A DNA stretch of 64,000 nucleotides, from positions 62,001 through 126,000 of the forward strand of contig NZ_BANU01000002.1 in NCBI RefSeq assembly GCF_000333035.1, given 5' to 3'. The DNA comes from Gordonia sihwensis NBRC 108236. Lineage in GTDB: Bacteria; Actinomycetota; Actinomycetes; Mycobacteriales; Mycobacteriaceae. Each line of letters begins with the position of its first letter. Position 1 is the stretch's first letter. Shown here one piece after another: positions 9,485 through 17,873 of the stretch. Below the pieces are notes generated by a model, which was not told the origin of the DNA, searched no databases, and saw only the letters and a program-made list of their open reading frames with translations. Both the position numbers and the translations under genes were made by a program.

Positions 9485-9549
9485 CCGATGGTCGGGGGAC
9501 AGGCGTGACGGCGAGGACTGTCGGGGGCCGAAGGTAGCCTGAAGAGGCC

Positions 9550-12057
9550 ATGAACTCTTCACCTGCCGCCATCGACGAGACCCAGCTGAGCGACCGGGGA
9601 CGCGAACTCCTCGACGGACTGAACCCCCAGCAGCGAGATGCGGTGCTGCACACCGGGTCGCCGCTGCTGATCGTCGCGGGAGCGGGATCGGGTAAGACGG
9701 CCGTGCTGACCCGGCGCATCGCCTTCCTGCTCGCCGAACGGAACGTGACGCCGGGACAGATCCTCGCGATCACGTTCACGAACAAGGCCGCAGCCGAGAT
9801 GCGCGAGCGGGTGATCGACCTGGTCGGACCGCGCGCGGCCTACATGTGGGTCTCGACCTTCCACTCCACCTGCGTTCGGATTCTGCGGGCGCAGTCGAGC
9901 CTGCTCGGTGATCGCAACTCGAACTTCTCCATCTACGACGCCGACGACTCGCGCAGACTGCTCGGCATGGTGGTCCGCGACCTCGACCTGGATCCCAAGA
10001 AGTTCAGCCCGCGCGGTGTGGGCACGTTGATCTCCAACTTCAAGAACGAACTGAAGGATCCCGACGACGCCGCGGCGGAGGCGGCGGCCGACGGCCAGAG
10101 TGATCTGGCGGCGGGCACCGTCGCCCAGATCTACGCCGAGTACCAGCGTCGGCTGGCGGCGGCGAACGCCTTCGACTTCGACGATCTGATCGGCGAGACG
10201 GTGTCGTTGCTGCAGCGGCACCCGAATGTCGCCGAGTACTACCGGCGCCGCTTCCGGCACGTGCTGATCGACGAGTACCAGGACACCAACCACGCACAGT
10301 ACGTGCTGGTGCGGGAGCTCGTCGGCGAGCAGACGACCCCGAGCGGCCTGGAGCCGTCGGAGCTGTGCGTGGTCGGCGACGCCGACCAGTCGATCTACGC
10401 CTTCCGCGGCGCGACGATCCGCAACATCGAGGAGTTCGAGCGCGACTACCCGGACGCCGAGACGATTCTGCTCGAACAGAACTATCGCTCCACCCAGACC
10501 ATCCTGTCGGCGGCCAACGCCGTCATCTCACGCAACGCGGGACGCCGTGAGAAGAAGTTGTGGACCGATTCGGGCGACGGCGACCTGATCGTCGGTTACG
10601 TCGCCGACTCCGACCGCGACGAGGCCGCGTTCATCGCGAAGGAGATAGAGGAACTCGTCGATTACTCGATCGGGGGTTCGGCGAGCCACACGTACGCCGA
10701 CGTCGCGGTGTTCTATCGCACCAACACCGGGTCGCGGTCGCTGGAGGAGGTCTTCGTCCGCCACGGAATCCCCTACAAGGTGGTCGGCGGCACCAAGTTC
10801 TACGAGCGCAAGGAAGTGCGCGACGTGATCGCTTACCTGCGCGTGGTGGCGAACCCCGACGACTCGGTCAGCCTGCGCCGGATCCTCAACACACCGCGGC
10901 GCGGGATCGGCGATCGTGCCGAGGCGTGCGTCGCCGTCCATGCGGAGAATCTCGGCATCAGCTTCTACCAGGCGCTGGTGGAGGCGACCGAGAACCGCGT
11001 CCCATTGCTCAATACACGCGCGGTCAAGCAGATCACCCTGTTCGTCGACCTCATCGAAGGACTGCGCAGCGACTTCCTGATGGCCTTCGGCGCCGTCGGC
11101 GGCGAATCGGTCGACGACGCCGTCGCCGACGCGACCACGGAGGGCGGCGACATCGGCGAACTGGTCGACGCGATCGTCGATCGCAGCGGCTACCGTGCCG
11201 AGTTGGAGGCGTCCAACGACCCGCAGGACGCCGCACGGATGGACAACCTCAACGAACTGATCGCCGTCGCCCGAGATTTCAGCATGGAAGCCGCGCAGCG
11301 GGCCGATGAGCCGACCGACCCCGACGCGGACGCGGCCGGCGAGGTCGTCGGCGACGGTGAACCCGAGCCCGGCTCGCTCGCGGCGTTCCTGGAGAAGGTG
11401 TCCCTCGTGGCCGATGCCGACCAGGTGCCCGACGAGGGAGAGGGCGTCGTCACCCTGATGACGCTGCACACCGCCAAGGGGCTGGAATTCCCCGTCGTCT
11501 TCGTCACCGGCTGGGAGGACGGGCACTTCCCGCATATGAGGGCTCTCGGCGATCCGGCCGAACTCAGCGAGGAGCGACGGCTGGCGTATGTCGGGATCAC
11601 TCGAGCCCGCCAGCGTCTCTATCTGACCCGTGCGATGTCGCGCGCATCGTGGGGACAGCCGGTGTCGAACCCGGGATCGCGGTTCCTGCAAGAGGTTCCG
11701 CAGCACTTGATCGACTGGCGGCGTAGCGAGCCGAAGCGTGGCATGCGAGAGTTCGGCTCCCGCGGCGGCAGCTTCGGATTCGGTTCGGCCGGCGGAGGAT
11801 CGTCCAACGGTTCCGAGTCGGGTTTCGGCTCGGGGCTGCGCGGACGGTCGTCGTACTCGTCCGACCCGACCCGTGGGCGGAACAAGAACGTCCACTACGA
11901 GATCGGCGACCGGATGAACCATCCGCAGTACGGGATGGGGAAGGCCGTGGCGAAGGAGGGGAGCGGTGTCACCGAGCGCATCACGTTCGACTTCGGCGGG
12001 AAAGTGGGCCGCGTGACGCTGATGACCGTCGGCGGACTGCCGGGGGAGAAGCTGTAG
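9550..12057 (+). CDS. pcrA: ATP-dependent DNA helicase UvrD1/PcrA
   Basis: This 835-residue superfamily 1A 3'-5' helicase acts in nucleotide excision repair and replication restart; mycobacterial UvrD1 also cooperates with Ku. Walker A is GAGSGKT at 44-50, motif Ia TFTNKAAAEM, Walker B LIDEYQDTN, motif III GDADQSIYAFRGA, motif IV QNYRST, motif V TLHTAKGLEFPVVF and motif VI VGITRARQRLYLTR. A Gly/Ser-rich linker (about 735-775) leads to a C-terminal Tudor-like RNA polymerase-binding domain (MNHPQYGMGKAV...ITFDFG). A TAGCCT hexamer at 9535-9540 lies 9 bases before ATG, with GAGG in between. Confidence 0.95.
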   Translation: MNSSPAAIDETQLSDRGRELLDGLNPQQRDAVLHTGSPLLIVAGAGSGKTAVLTRRIAFLLAERNVTPGQILAITFTNKAAAEMRERVIDLVGPRAAYMWVSTFHSTCVRILRAQSSLLGDRNSNFSIYDADDSRRLLGMVVRDLDLDPKKFSPRGVGTLISNFKNELKDPDDAAAEAAADGQSDLAAGTVAQIYAEYQRRLAAANAFDFDDLIGETVSLLQRHPNVAEYYRRRFRHVLIDEYQDTNHAQYVLVRELVGEQTTPSGLEPSELCVVGDADQSIYAFRGATIRNIEEFERDYPDAETILLEQNYRSTQTILSAANAVISRNAGRREKKLWTDSGDGDLIVGYVADSDRDEAAFIAKEIEELVDYSIGGSASHTYADVAVFYRTNTGSRSLEEVFVRHGIPYKVVGGTKFYERKEVRDVIAYLRVVANPDDSVSLRRILNTPRRGIGDRAEACVAVHAENLGISFYQALVEATENRVPLLNTRAVKQITLFVDLIEGLRSDFLMAFGAVGGESVDDAVADATTEGGDIGELVDAIVDRSGYRAELEASNDPQDAARMDNLNELIAVARDFSMEAAQRADEPTDPDADAAGEVVGDGEPEPGSLAAFLEKVSLVADADQVPDEGEGVVTLMTLHTAKGLEFPVVFVTGWEDGHFPHMRALGDPAELSEERRLAYVGITRARQRLYLTRAMSRASWGQPVSNPGSRFLQEVPQHLIDWRRSEPKRGMREFGSRGGSFGFGSAGGGSSNGSESGFGSGLRGRSSYSSDPTRGRNKNVHYEIGDRMNHPQYGMGKAVAKEGSGVTERITFDFGGKVGRVTLMTVGGLPGEKL

Positions 12058-12082
12058 GGCAGGGGTGGTGGGCAGAGCAGAC

Positions 12083-12126
12083 GTCTCGATACGCTCGCTC
12101 ACTACGTTCGCGTGCTACTCGACCAG
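12083..12126. repeat. REP-like intergenic element
   Basis: This segment in the convergent space after pcrA begins GTCTCGATACGCTCGCTCAC and ends CTACTCGACCAGC. From memory, sequences of this kind (GATACGCTCGCT...CTACTCGACCAGC) are dispersed between genes in Gordonia, Rhodococcus and other actinobacteria. Only one full copy is visible in this window, so the dispersed nature was not tested here. Confidence 0.5.
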
Positions 12127-12136
12127 CCTGGGGGGG

Positions 12137-12241
12137 CTGGTGCTGCTCGGCAAGCCTGGGGGGGCTGGTGCTACTCGACCGGCCTGGGGAGCTGGTGCTG
12201 CTCGGCAAGGTCGGTGGGCCGGTGCGGCTCGGCGAACTGAA
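12137..12241. repeat. 27-28 bp imperfect tandem array downstream of the REP-like element
   Basis: About four units start at 12137, 12165, 12192 and 12219, with periods of 28, 27 and 27 bases. Each begins CTGGTGCT(A/G)CTCG or a variant; the first units end in runs of six or seven G. The unit resembles the end of the neighbouring REP-like element (TGCTACTCGACCAGCCTGGG), suggesting local amplification of its tail. The array lies between convergent genes and is not coding. Confidence 0.7.
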
Positions 12242-12256
12242 CCCGTCGGTGTCTGA

Positions 12257-13267
12257 CTAGCCGGTGAGTGCGGAGAGGCGGACGCCCTTCTTGGCGAGCC
12301 AGATGGCGGGATCGATCTTCACGTAGGCGCCGCTCGGGCCCTTGATCCACACCTCGAAGTGGCAGTGCGGTCCGGTGGAGAAACCCTCGGAGCCCACCAG
12401 CGCGATGGTGTCGCCGGCGGTGACCTGCTGGCCCTTGTGGACCAGCACACCGGAGGAGGCCATATGGCCGTAGACGGTGATGGTGCCGTCCGGCGCCTTG
12501 AGCCGCACCCAGTTGCCGAACCCGGAGGCCGGTCCGGCGTCGATCACCACGCCGTCGGTGGCGGCATGGATGGGCGTACCGAGCGGTGCGGCCATGTCGA
12601 TGCCGCCGTGGAAGGTGCCCCAGCGGGGCGCGAAGGCCGACGTGAGGTTGTAGACGCCCATCGGGATCGGGGAGACCACGAGGGGCTTCTGCTTCGCGGC
12701 GATGGCGGCCGCCTGCTCCTTGGCGATCTTCACGCCCTGCGAGAGCTGATCGCCGAAATCGCTCATATCGGCCTGCGAGGCGGCCGGAACGGCTCCGGGG
12801 CCGGTGTCGCTCGCGGAGGTGTTCGCCACCGGGACGACGTTCGAGCCGTCGACCGGCGCGGGGTCGGCGGGGGCCTGGGCGAGTGGGCTCGCCTGGCCGT
12901 CGGATCCGGAGCCGGTGACGGCGATCGCGGTGGCGCCCGCGGCGATGGCGAATAGGGCGGTACGAGCACGCAGGGCCGACGAGGGGGCGCGGAGGCGGTG
13001 CTTCGGCTTGCCTGTCTCGGGCTGCGCGGCCACCGCAGTGGCGGTGGTGTCGGCAGCGGTGTCGTCGACCGCTGCGCCGTCGGTGAGAAGGATCTCGGTG
13101 GTGCTGACGGTGTCCTGGTTCAGCGCGGACCCGCCGAGGCCGATGCGCAGCGAGCGCGAAGGGAGCGGGAAGTCGTGAGTGCTGGGGGTGTCGAGAGGAG
13201 TGGGGTCGGCTTGGCCGGCTGTTGCGCCGTCACGGTCGAGAAGGCTCCGTGCTGCCAAGTCGTTCAC
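12257..13267 (-). CDS. M23 family metallopeptidase, membrane-anchored (Rv0950c-like)
   Basis: This 336-residue predicted peptidoglycan endopeptidase has an N-terminal cytoplasmic region of about 100 residues, one membrane helix (RTALFAIAAGATAIAVTG), a Pro/Ala-rich stretch, a short coiled region (QLSQGVKIAKEQAAAIAAKQK) and a C-terminal LytM/peptidase M23 domain. Zinc ligands are visible as HGGID (His and Asp) and the HxH of GPHCHFEVW; GHM is also present. The domain should therefore be catalytically competent, unlike degenerate LytM activators. The start codon is GTG 13267. The position between pcrA and sucC is as recalled for Rv0950c. Its upstream region holds a hairpin and a palindrome. Confidence 0.88.
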   Translation of the reverse strand: MNDLAARSLLDRDGATAGQADPTPLDTPSTHDFPLPSRSLRIGLGGSALNQDTVSTTEILLTDGAAVDDTAADTTATAVAAQPETGKPKHRLRAPSSALRARTALFAIAAGATAIAVTGSGSDGQASPLAQAPADPAPVDGSNVVPVANTSASDTGPGAVPAASQADMSDFGDQLSQGVKIAKEQAAAIAAKQKPLVVSPIPMGVYNLTSAFAPRWGTFHGGIDMAAPLGTPIHAATDGVVIDAGPASGFGNWVRLKAPDGTITVYGHMASSGVLVHKGQQVTAGDTIALVGSEGFSTGPHCHFEVWIKGPSGAYVKIDPAIWLAKKGVRLSALTG

Positions 13268-13280
13268 CTCAAATCCTCAG

Positions 13281-13300
13281 CGCTGCCGCTCGAGGCAGCG
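13281..13300 (-). promoter_or_regulatory. Hairpin in the 5' leader of the M23 peptidase gene
   Basis: CGCTGCC and GGCAGCG form a perfect 7-bp stem around a 6-base loop, 14 bases upstream of the GTG start. In the mRNA it would sit just before the ribosome-binding region. It may influence translation; I could not match it to a known riboswitch. Confidence 0.45.
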
Positions 13301-13322
13301 GCTCGCATGTCGTGACCTAGTT

Positions 13323-13346
13323 GTTACCAACCCTGACGACGGTAAC
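13323..13346. promoter_or_regulatory. GTTACC-N12-GGTAAC palindrome upstream of the M23 peptidase gene
   Basis: A perfect 6-bp inverted repeat with 12-base spacing, about 60 bases before the M23 start. GTTAC/GTAAC half-sites are of the type bound by actinobacterial cell-wall response regulators such as MtrA, but this assignment is only a guess. The rest of the interval 13268-13566 is ordinary non-coding DNA. Confidence 0.4.
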
Positions 13347-13471
13347 GAACGGTCGGCGCTAAGTCCACCGCCTCTCTCTATGACGTCCTCATTCTGGCTG
13401 CTCAGCGGCCACAATTGCGGTGCATAAGGGGTTACTGGTCAGTAGCGCGTGAGATGCGGCACAAGGTTGGG

Positions 13472-13508
13472 GTCGCGTTCGAATGCGACGGCGCCGGGGG
13501 TTTAGAGT
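13472..13508 (+). promoter_or_regulatory. Probable sucC promoter with an 18-bp near-palindrome
   Basis: GTCGCGTTCGAATGCGAC (13472-13489) is symmetric at 16 of 18 positions. TAGAGT at 13503-13508 is a good -10 candidate. TTCGAA inside the palindrome would serve as a poor -35 with a 19-base spacer. This predicts a leader of about 50 bases for sucCD and a regulator site over the promoter. Confidence 0.35.
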
Positions 13509-13566
13509 CGCCTATGGCCCGCGTTACACCGGAGCGGGCGAAACATTACTTCAGATGGTGAGCTGA

Positions 13567-14730
<1,164 letters not shown>

Positions 14731-14746
14731 GAGACGAAGAAGACTC

Positions 14747-15649
14747 ATGTCGATCTACCTGAACAAGAACAACAAGGTCATCGTCCAGGGCATCACCGGC
14801 GGCGAGGGCACCAAGCACACCGCGCTGATGCTGAAGGCCGGCACCAACGTCGTCGGCGGTGTCAATGCCCGCAAGGCAGGCACCACCGTCTCGCACGTGG
14901 ACGCCGACGGTAACACCGTCGAACTGCCGGTGTTCGCATCGGTCGCCGAGGCCATGGAGAAGACCGGGGCCGACACCTCGATCGCCTTCGTGCCGCCCGC
15001 CTTCTCGAAGGACGCCATCATCGAGGCCATCGATGCCGAGATCCCGCTGCTCGTGGTCATCACCGAGGGCATCCCGGTCCAGGATTCGGCCTACGCCTGG
15101 GCGTACAACGTCGACAAGGGCGCCAAGACCCGCATCATCGGCCCGAACTGCCCCGGCATCATCACGCCGGGCGAGGCGCTGGTCGGCATCACCCCGAACA
15201 ACATCACCGGCAAGGGCCCGATCGGCCTCGTGTCGAAGTCGGGCACCCTGACCTACCAGATGATGTACGAGCTGCGCGACCTCGGCTTCTCGACCGCCAT
15301 CGGCATCGGCGGAGACCCGGTCATCGGCACCACCCACATCGACGCGATCGAGGCCTTCGAGAAGGATCCGGAGACCAAGCTCATCGTCATGATCGGCGAG
15401 ATCGGCGGCGACGCCGAGGAGCGTGCGGCCGACTACATCAAGGCCAACGTCACCAAGCCGGTCGTCGGCTACGTCGCGGGCTTCACCGCGCCGGAGGGCA
15501 AGACCATGGGCCACGCAGGCGCCATCGTCTCTGGCAGTTCCGGCACCGCGCAGGCCAAGAAGGAGGCCCTCGAGGCCGCCGGCGTCAAGGTCGGCAAGAC
15601 CCCGAGCGAGACCGCCGCACTGGCGCGCGAGCTCTTCGACGCACTCTGA
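14747..15649 (+). CDS. sucD: Succinyl-CoA synthetase (ADP-forming) alpha subunit
   Basis: This 300-residue partner of sucC binds CoA in the N-terminal Rossmann domain ([15 protein letters not shown]) and carries the phospho-histidine, predicted as His256 in GHAGAIVSG. The start ATG 14747 follows AGGAGACGAAGA; the frame is open further upstream but that would overlap sucC and lose the [16 protein letters not shown]-terminus. The operon ends at a strong hairpin about 40 bases after the stop. Confidence 0.97.
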   Translation: MSIYLNKNNKVIVQGITGGEGTKHTALMLKAGTNVVGGVNARKAGTTVSHVDADGNTVELPVFASVAEAMEKTGADTSIAFVPPAFSKDAIIEAIDAEIPLLVVITEGIPVQDSAYAWAYNVDKGAKTRIIGPNCPGIITPGEALVGITPNNITGKGPIGLVSKSGTLTYQMMYELRDLGFSTAIGIGGDPVIGTTHIDAIEAFEKDPETKLIVMIGEIGGDAEERAADYIKANVTKPVVGYVAGFTAPEGKTMGHAGAIVSGSSGTAQAKKEALEAAGVKVGKTPSETAALARELFDAL

Positions 15650-15687
15650 TCGGACTCCGGTCCGGACGGACCTGAGAGTCGGACGAC

Positions 15688-15729
15688 GAAACGTCCCGGT
15701 ACGGCTGCATTGCCGCACCGGGACGTTTC
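15688..15729 (+). terminator. Intrinsic terminator after sucCD
   Basis: GAAACGTCCCGGT and ACCGGGACGTTTC form a perfect 13-bp stem; an inner CGGC/GCCG extends it. No long T tract follows, which is usual in high-GC actinobacteria. Confidence 0.8.
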
Positions 15730-15738
15730 GCATTCAGC

Positions 15739-15744
15739 CATAAT
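15739..15744 (+). promoter_or_regulatory. -10 hexamer before the solenoid-protein gene
   Basis: CATAAT ends 6 bases before GTG 15751, with no Shine-Dalgarno between. It lies just after the sucCD terminator, so it should start a new, probably leaderless, transcript. Confidence 0.4.
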
Positions 15745-15750
15745 CGTCGA

Positions 15751-16314
15751 GTGATAACCGATCTGGTCTCGGGTGCCGTGAACCGCGTGCTCGATGTTCC
15801 GCGTGCAGTGATCCGCGGCGTGCTGTCCGAGGCGATCGCATTCCTCACCGAAGAGATCGACCTGACCGAGGTGCTGCTCGCGGCCGTCGACCTCGACCGG
15901 GTGCTCGGCGAAGTGAATCTGCAGGCCGTCGTGGAACGACTGGACCTCAACGCGGTGATCGACACCATCGATCTGCAGAAGGTGCTCGACGGCATCGACC
16001 TGACGCCGATCCTCGACCGGCTCGATCTCAACCCGGTTCTGGCCAGACTCGACATCGACGCGGTGGTCGACGGAGTCGACCTCGACAAGGCGGTCCGGCG
16101 CATCGATCTCGACGCCGTCCTCGCGGGCGTCGATCTGGTCGTGGTCGGCAACCGGGTGATCAACGGCGTGGATCTCTCGTCGATCGTGCGCGACGCCAGT
16201 TCCACCGTGACGACCGAGATGATCTCCGACGTCCGGACCAGCAGCGAACGCGCCGACGACGCCGTGGAGGGCTTCGTGAACCGGGTCTTCCGCCGGAAGT
16301 CCGACGATGACTGA
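15751..16314 (+). CDS. Hypothetical protein with 11-13 residue leucine/aspartate solenoid repeats
   Basis: This 187-residue protein is not assigned to a family I can name with certainty. Residues about 40-130 are made of eight or nine tandem units of the pattern (V/I)DLxxVLxx(I/L/V), for example VNLQAVVERLDLNAVIDTI and DLTPILDRLDLNPVLARL. Such regular spacing of DL and VL suggests a small right-handed solenoid or a series of short amphipathic helices. The N-terminus (SGAVNRVLDVPRAVIRGVL) is amphipathic and the C-terminus is charged (FRRKSDDD). No signal peptide or clear membrane helix is seen. It overlaps the RDD-protein gene by 8 bases, so the two are translationally coupled and probably work together at the membrane. 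Confidence 0.75.
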   Translation: MITDLVSGAVNRVLDVPRAVIRGVLSEAIAFLTEEIDLTEVLLAAVDLDRVLGEVNLQAVVERLDLNAVIDTIDLQKVLDGIDLTPILDRLDLNPVLARLDIDAVVDGVDLDKAVRRIDLDAVLAGVDLVVVGNRVINGVDLSSIVRDASSTVTTEMISDVRTSSERADDAVEGFVNRVFRRKSDDD

Positions 16315-16747
16315 GCCGCGCGACGCGCGGCCGCGGACCGCGGGGATCGTGACCAGGCTGATCGCCGCCGTCATCGACGTGGTGCTGGTGGTCGCGCTTC
16401 TCGGTCTCGGTTATCTGGGGACGGCCTTCGTCCTGTTCACGATGGATATCACCAACTTCGCCTTCCCGCAGGTCGGGTGGTGGTTCACCACCAGCGGATT
16501 CCTCGGCATCGCGTTCGTCTATCTGGTCGCCGGGTGGTCGGTGACCGGCCGGACGGTGGGGAACGTGTTGATGGGACTGCGTGTGGTGCGCGTCAGCGGA
16601 CGGCCGATGCACTTTGCGCAGATCCTGCTCCGGGCGTTGACCTGCGTGGTGTTCCCGGTCGGACTGTTCTGGGTTGTGCTGTCTCCGCGGCGGATGTCGT
16701 TGCAGGACGCGGTGCTGCGGACCAAGGTGATCTACACCGACGGATGA
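16307..16747 (+). CDS. RDD family membrane protein
   Basis: This 146-residue membrane protein has three or four hydrophobic helices and a typical RDD layout: an Arg and Asp in the first helix region (TRLIAAVIDVVLVV), the GRTVGNVLMGLRVVR loop, and an Arg in the next helix (AQILLRALTCVVF). RDD proteins are of uncertain function; some are Na+/H+ antiporters or accessory components. Its start overlaps the preceding solenoid gene by 8 bases. A membrane anchor or partner role for that protein is inferred from coupling only. Confidence 0.85.
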   Translation: MTEPRDARPRTAGIVTRLIAAVIDVVLVVALLGLGYLGTAFVLFTMDITNFAFPQVGWWFTTSGFLGIAFVYLVAGWSVTGRTVGNVLMGLRVVRVSGRPMHFAQILLRALTCVVFPVGLFWVVLSPRRMSLQDAVLRTKVIYTDG

Positions 16748-16812
16748 GAGAGGGGCGGACCGCCGCCGTCGACCGGGCCCGCAGTGTCGGATCCGGGTGG
16801 TTAGATACGGAC

Positions 16813-17490
16813 ATGACCAACCCGCCGCATCCGAATCAGCCGGACCCGAAGCCGGACCCGAAGCCGGACTCGCAGCAGGCCCTCGGCCAAGAGACGAATT
16901 CCTGGACTTCCGCCAACCCGATGCCCGGATACGGTCCGGGACCGAGTGCGCAGCCGGGACCGCCGCCGATGATGTACGGCGCGCCCGGTTACCCGCCGCC
17001 TCCCGTCAGGCCCCCGCTCCTCTCGCGCACTCCGACGCCGGTCCTGATGGCTGTCGGGTCCACGGCGGCCGGACTGGTCACGTTCTTCATGGGATTCCTC
17101 GGCTGGGTGACGGTCTCCGACGAGATCGACCACAAGGCCGAGGTCTGGGCCACTGGCATGAACGGAACCTTCGATGTGCCCGCTTACCTCAGCCCGTCGC
17201 TGATTCTCAGTCCCGGCTGGTTCTTTCTGCTGCTGGGGACAGTCGGTGTCGCGGCAGCGGGGCTGGCCGCACCGAGGTGGCGGCGCTACCTGCCGTTGCT
17301 GGCCTTCCTCGCGATCTTCGGCTGGCTGGGTCTGCTCGTCTGCGCACTGGGTCTTCCGCCGTTCCTGAGTCTCGGGGCCGGTGCCTATGTGGCGCTGACG
17401 GTCGGTTTCATCCAAGCGGCGTTGTTGGCGATCGCCGCGGTGATCGACGGTCGTGCTCCCGCCGACCAGGGGCCGCCGCCCCGATTCTGA
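16813..17490 (+). CDS. Pro-rich N-terminal, four-helix membrane protein (unknown)
   Basis: This 225-residue protein has a disordered cytoplasmic N-terminus of about 75 residues, rich in Pro and with PDPKPDPKPD repeats and PGYPPPPVRPP, followed by four hydrophobic helices (VLMAVGSTAAGLVTFFMGFLG, WFFLLLGTVGVAAAGLAA, LPLLAFLAIFGWLGLLV and a final helix). The layout resembles the 34-kDa antigen/DUF5336 type encoded at 30146, but the core sequence differs. TTAGAT at 16801-16806 ends 6 bases before ATG, so translation may be leaderless. Function unknown. Confidence 0.7.
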   Translation: MTNPPHPNQPDPKPDPKPDSQQALGQETNSWTSANPMPGYGPGPSAQPGPPPMMYGAPGYPPPPVRPPLLSRTPTPVLMAVGSTAAGLVTFFMGFLGWVTVSDEIDHKAEVWATGMNGTFDVPAYLSPSLILSPGWFFLLLGTVGVAAAGLAAPRWRRYLPLLAFLAIFGWLGLLVCALGLPPFLSLGAGAYVALTVGFIQAALLAIAAVIDGRAPADQGPPPRF

Positions 17491-17619
17491 GCTCGGTCGG
17501 ACGCGAGCGGTGATCGTTCGGCCGAATCGTGCTGCGCCCTGGACGAGGCTCGTCGCTCGTCGTAGCGTCGAGGACAGAGCGTTCGCCGGAGGCAGTCCAC
17601 AGGGGATTGGAGGCTCGCC

Positions 17620-17760
17620 ATGATCCGCAGAATCACGCTCCTCGCCGCCGTGGCGGCGGTCGGACTCACCGTCGCCTTCGCCGGGGCACCGGCCGCGTCG
17701 GCCGCACCGACCCACGCGCCCCCTCCGCGGATGTACTGCACGGGTACGGTCTGCTTCTGA
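17620..17760 (+). CDS. Small secreted peptide with a two-cysteine C-terminus
   Basis: This 46-codon gene has ATG 17620 preceded by TTGGAGG. It encodes MIRR, a hydrophobic core (LLAAVAAVGLTVAFAG) and an AxA-type cleavage site (PAASA). The predicted mature peptide has only about 18 residues, APTHAPPPRMYCTGTVCF, with Cys40 and Cys45 able to form a small disulfide loop. The strong ribosome site and clean signal peptide argue that it is real. Downstream bases in another frame encode further Cys/Trp/Pro-rich sequence (RWCYPLW), so a frameshifted longer protein is the main alternative. Confidence 0.6.
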   Translation: MIRRITLLAAVAAVGLTVAFAGAPAASAAPTHAPPPRMYCTGTVCF

Positions 17761-17873
17761 TCTGCGCGGCCATCGACGCGATCTCGCCGGTCCCGCAGCG
17801 CTGGTGCTACCCGTTGTGGACGCCGAACATGAGTTGACTGCCCGAACGCCCGGCGTCAGGCATCATCGGGCAT

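Noticed and set aside
12065..12256. 63-codon frame through the tandem array
   Set aside because: It is a product of the repeat itself (LGGLVLLGKPGG-type) with no ribosome site; the array is better described as non-coding repeat.
13268..13440. Possible c-di-AMP (ydaO) riboswitch before the M23 peptidase gene
   Set aside because: Wall-hydrolase genes of actinobacteria often have one, but I could not find the conserved ydaO core; only a short hairpin is visible.
17529..17837. 102-codon plus-strand frame overlapping the small secreted peptide
   Set aside because: It has no ribosome site or signal peptide and reads the peptide gene in the wrong frame. It was kept only as a possible frameshift alternative.
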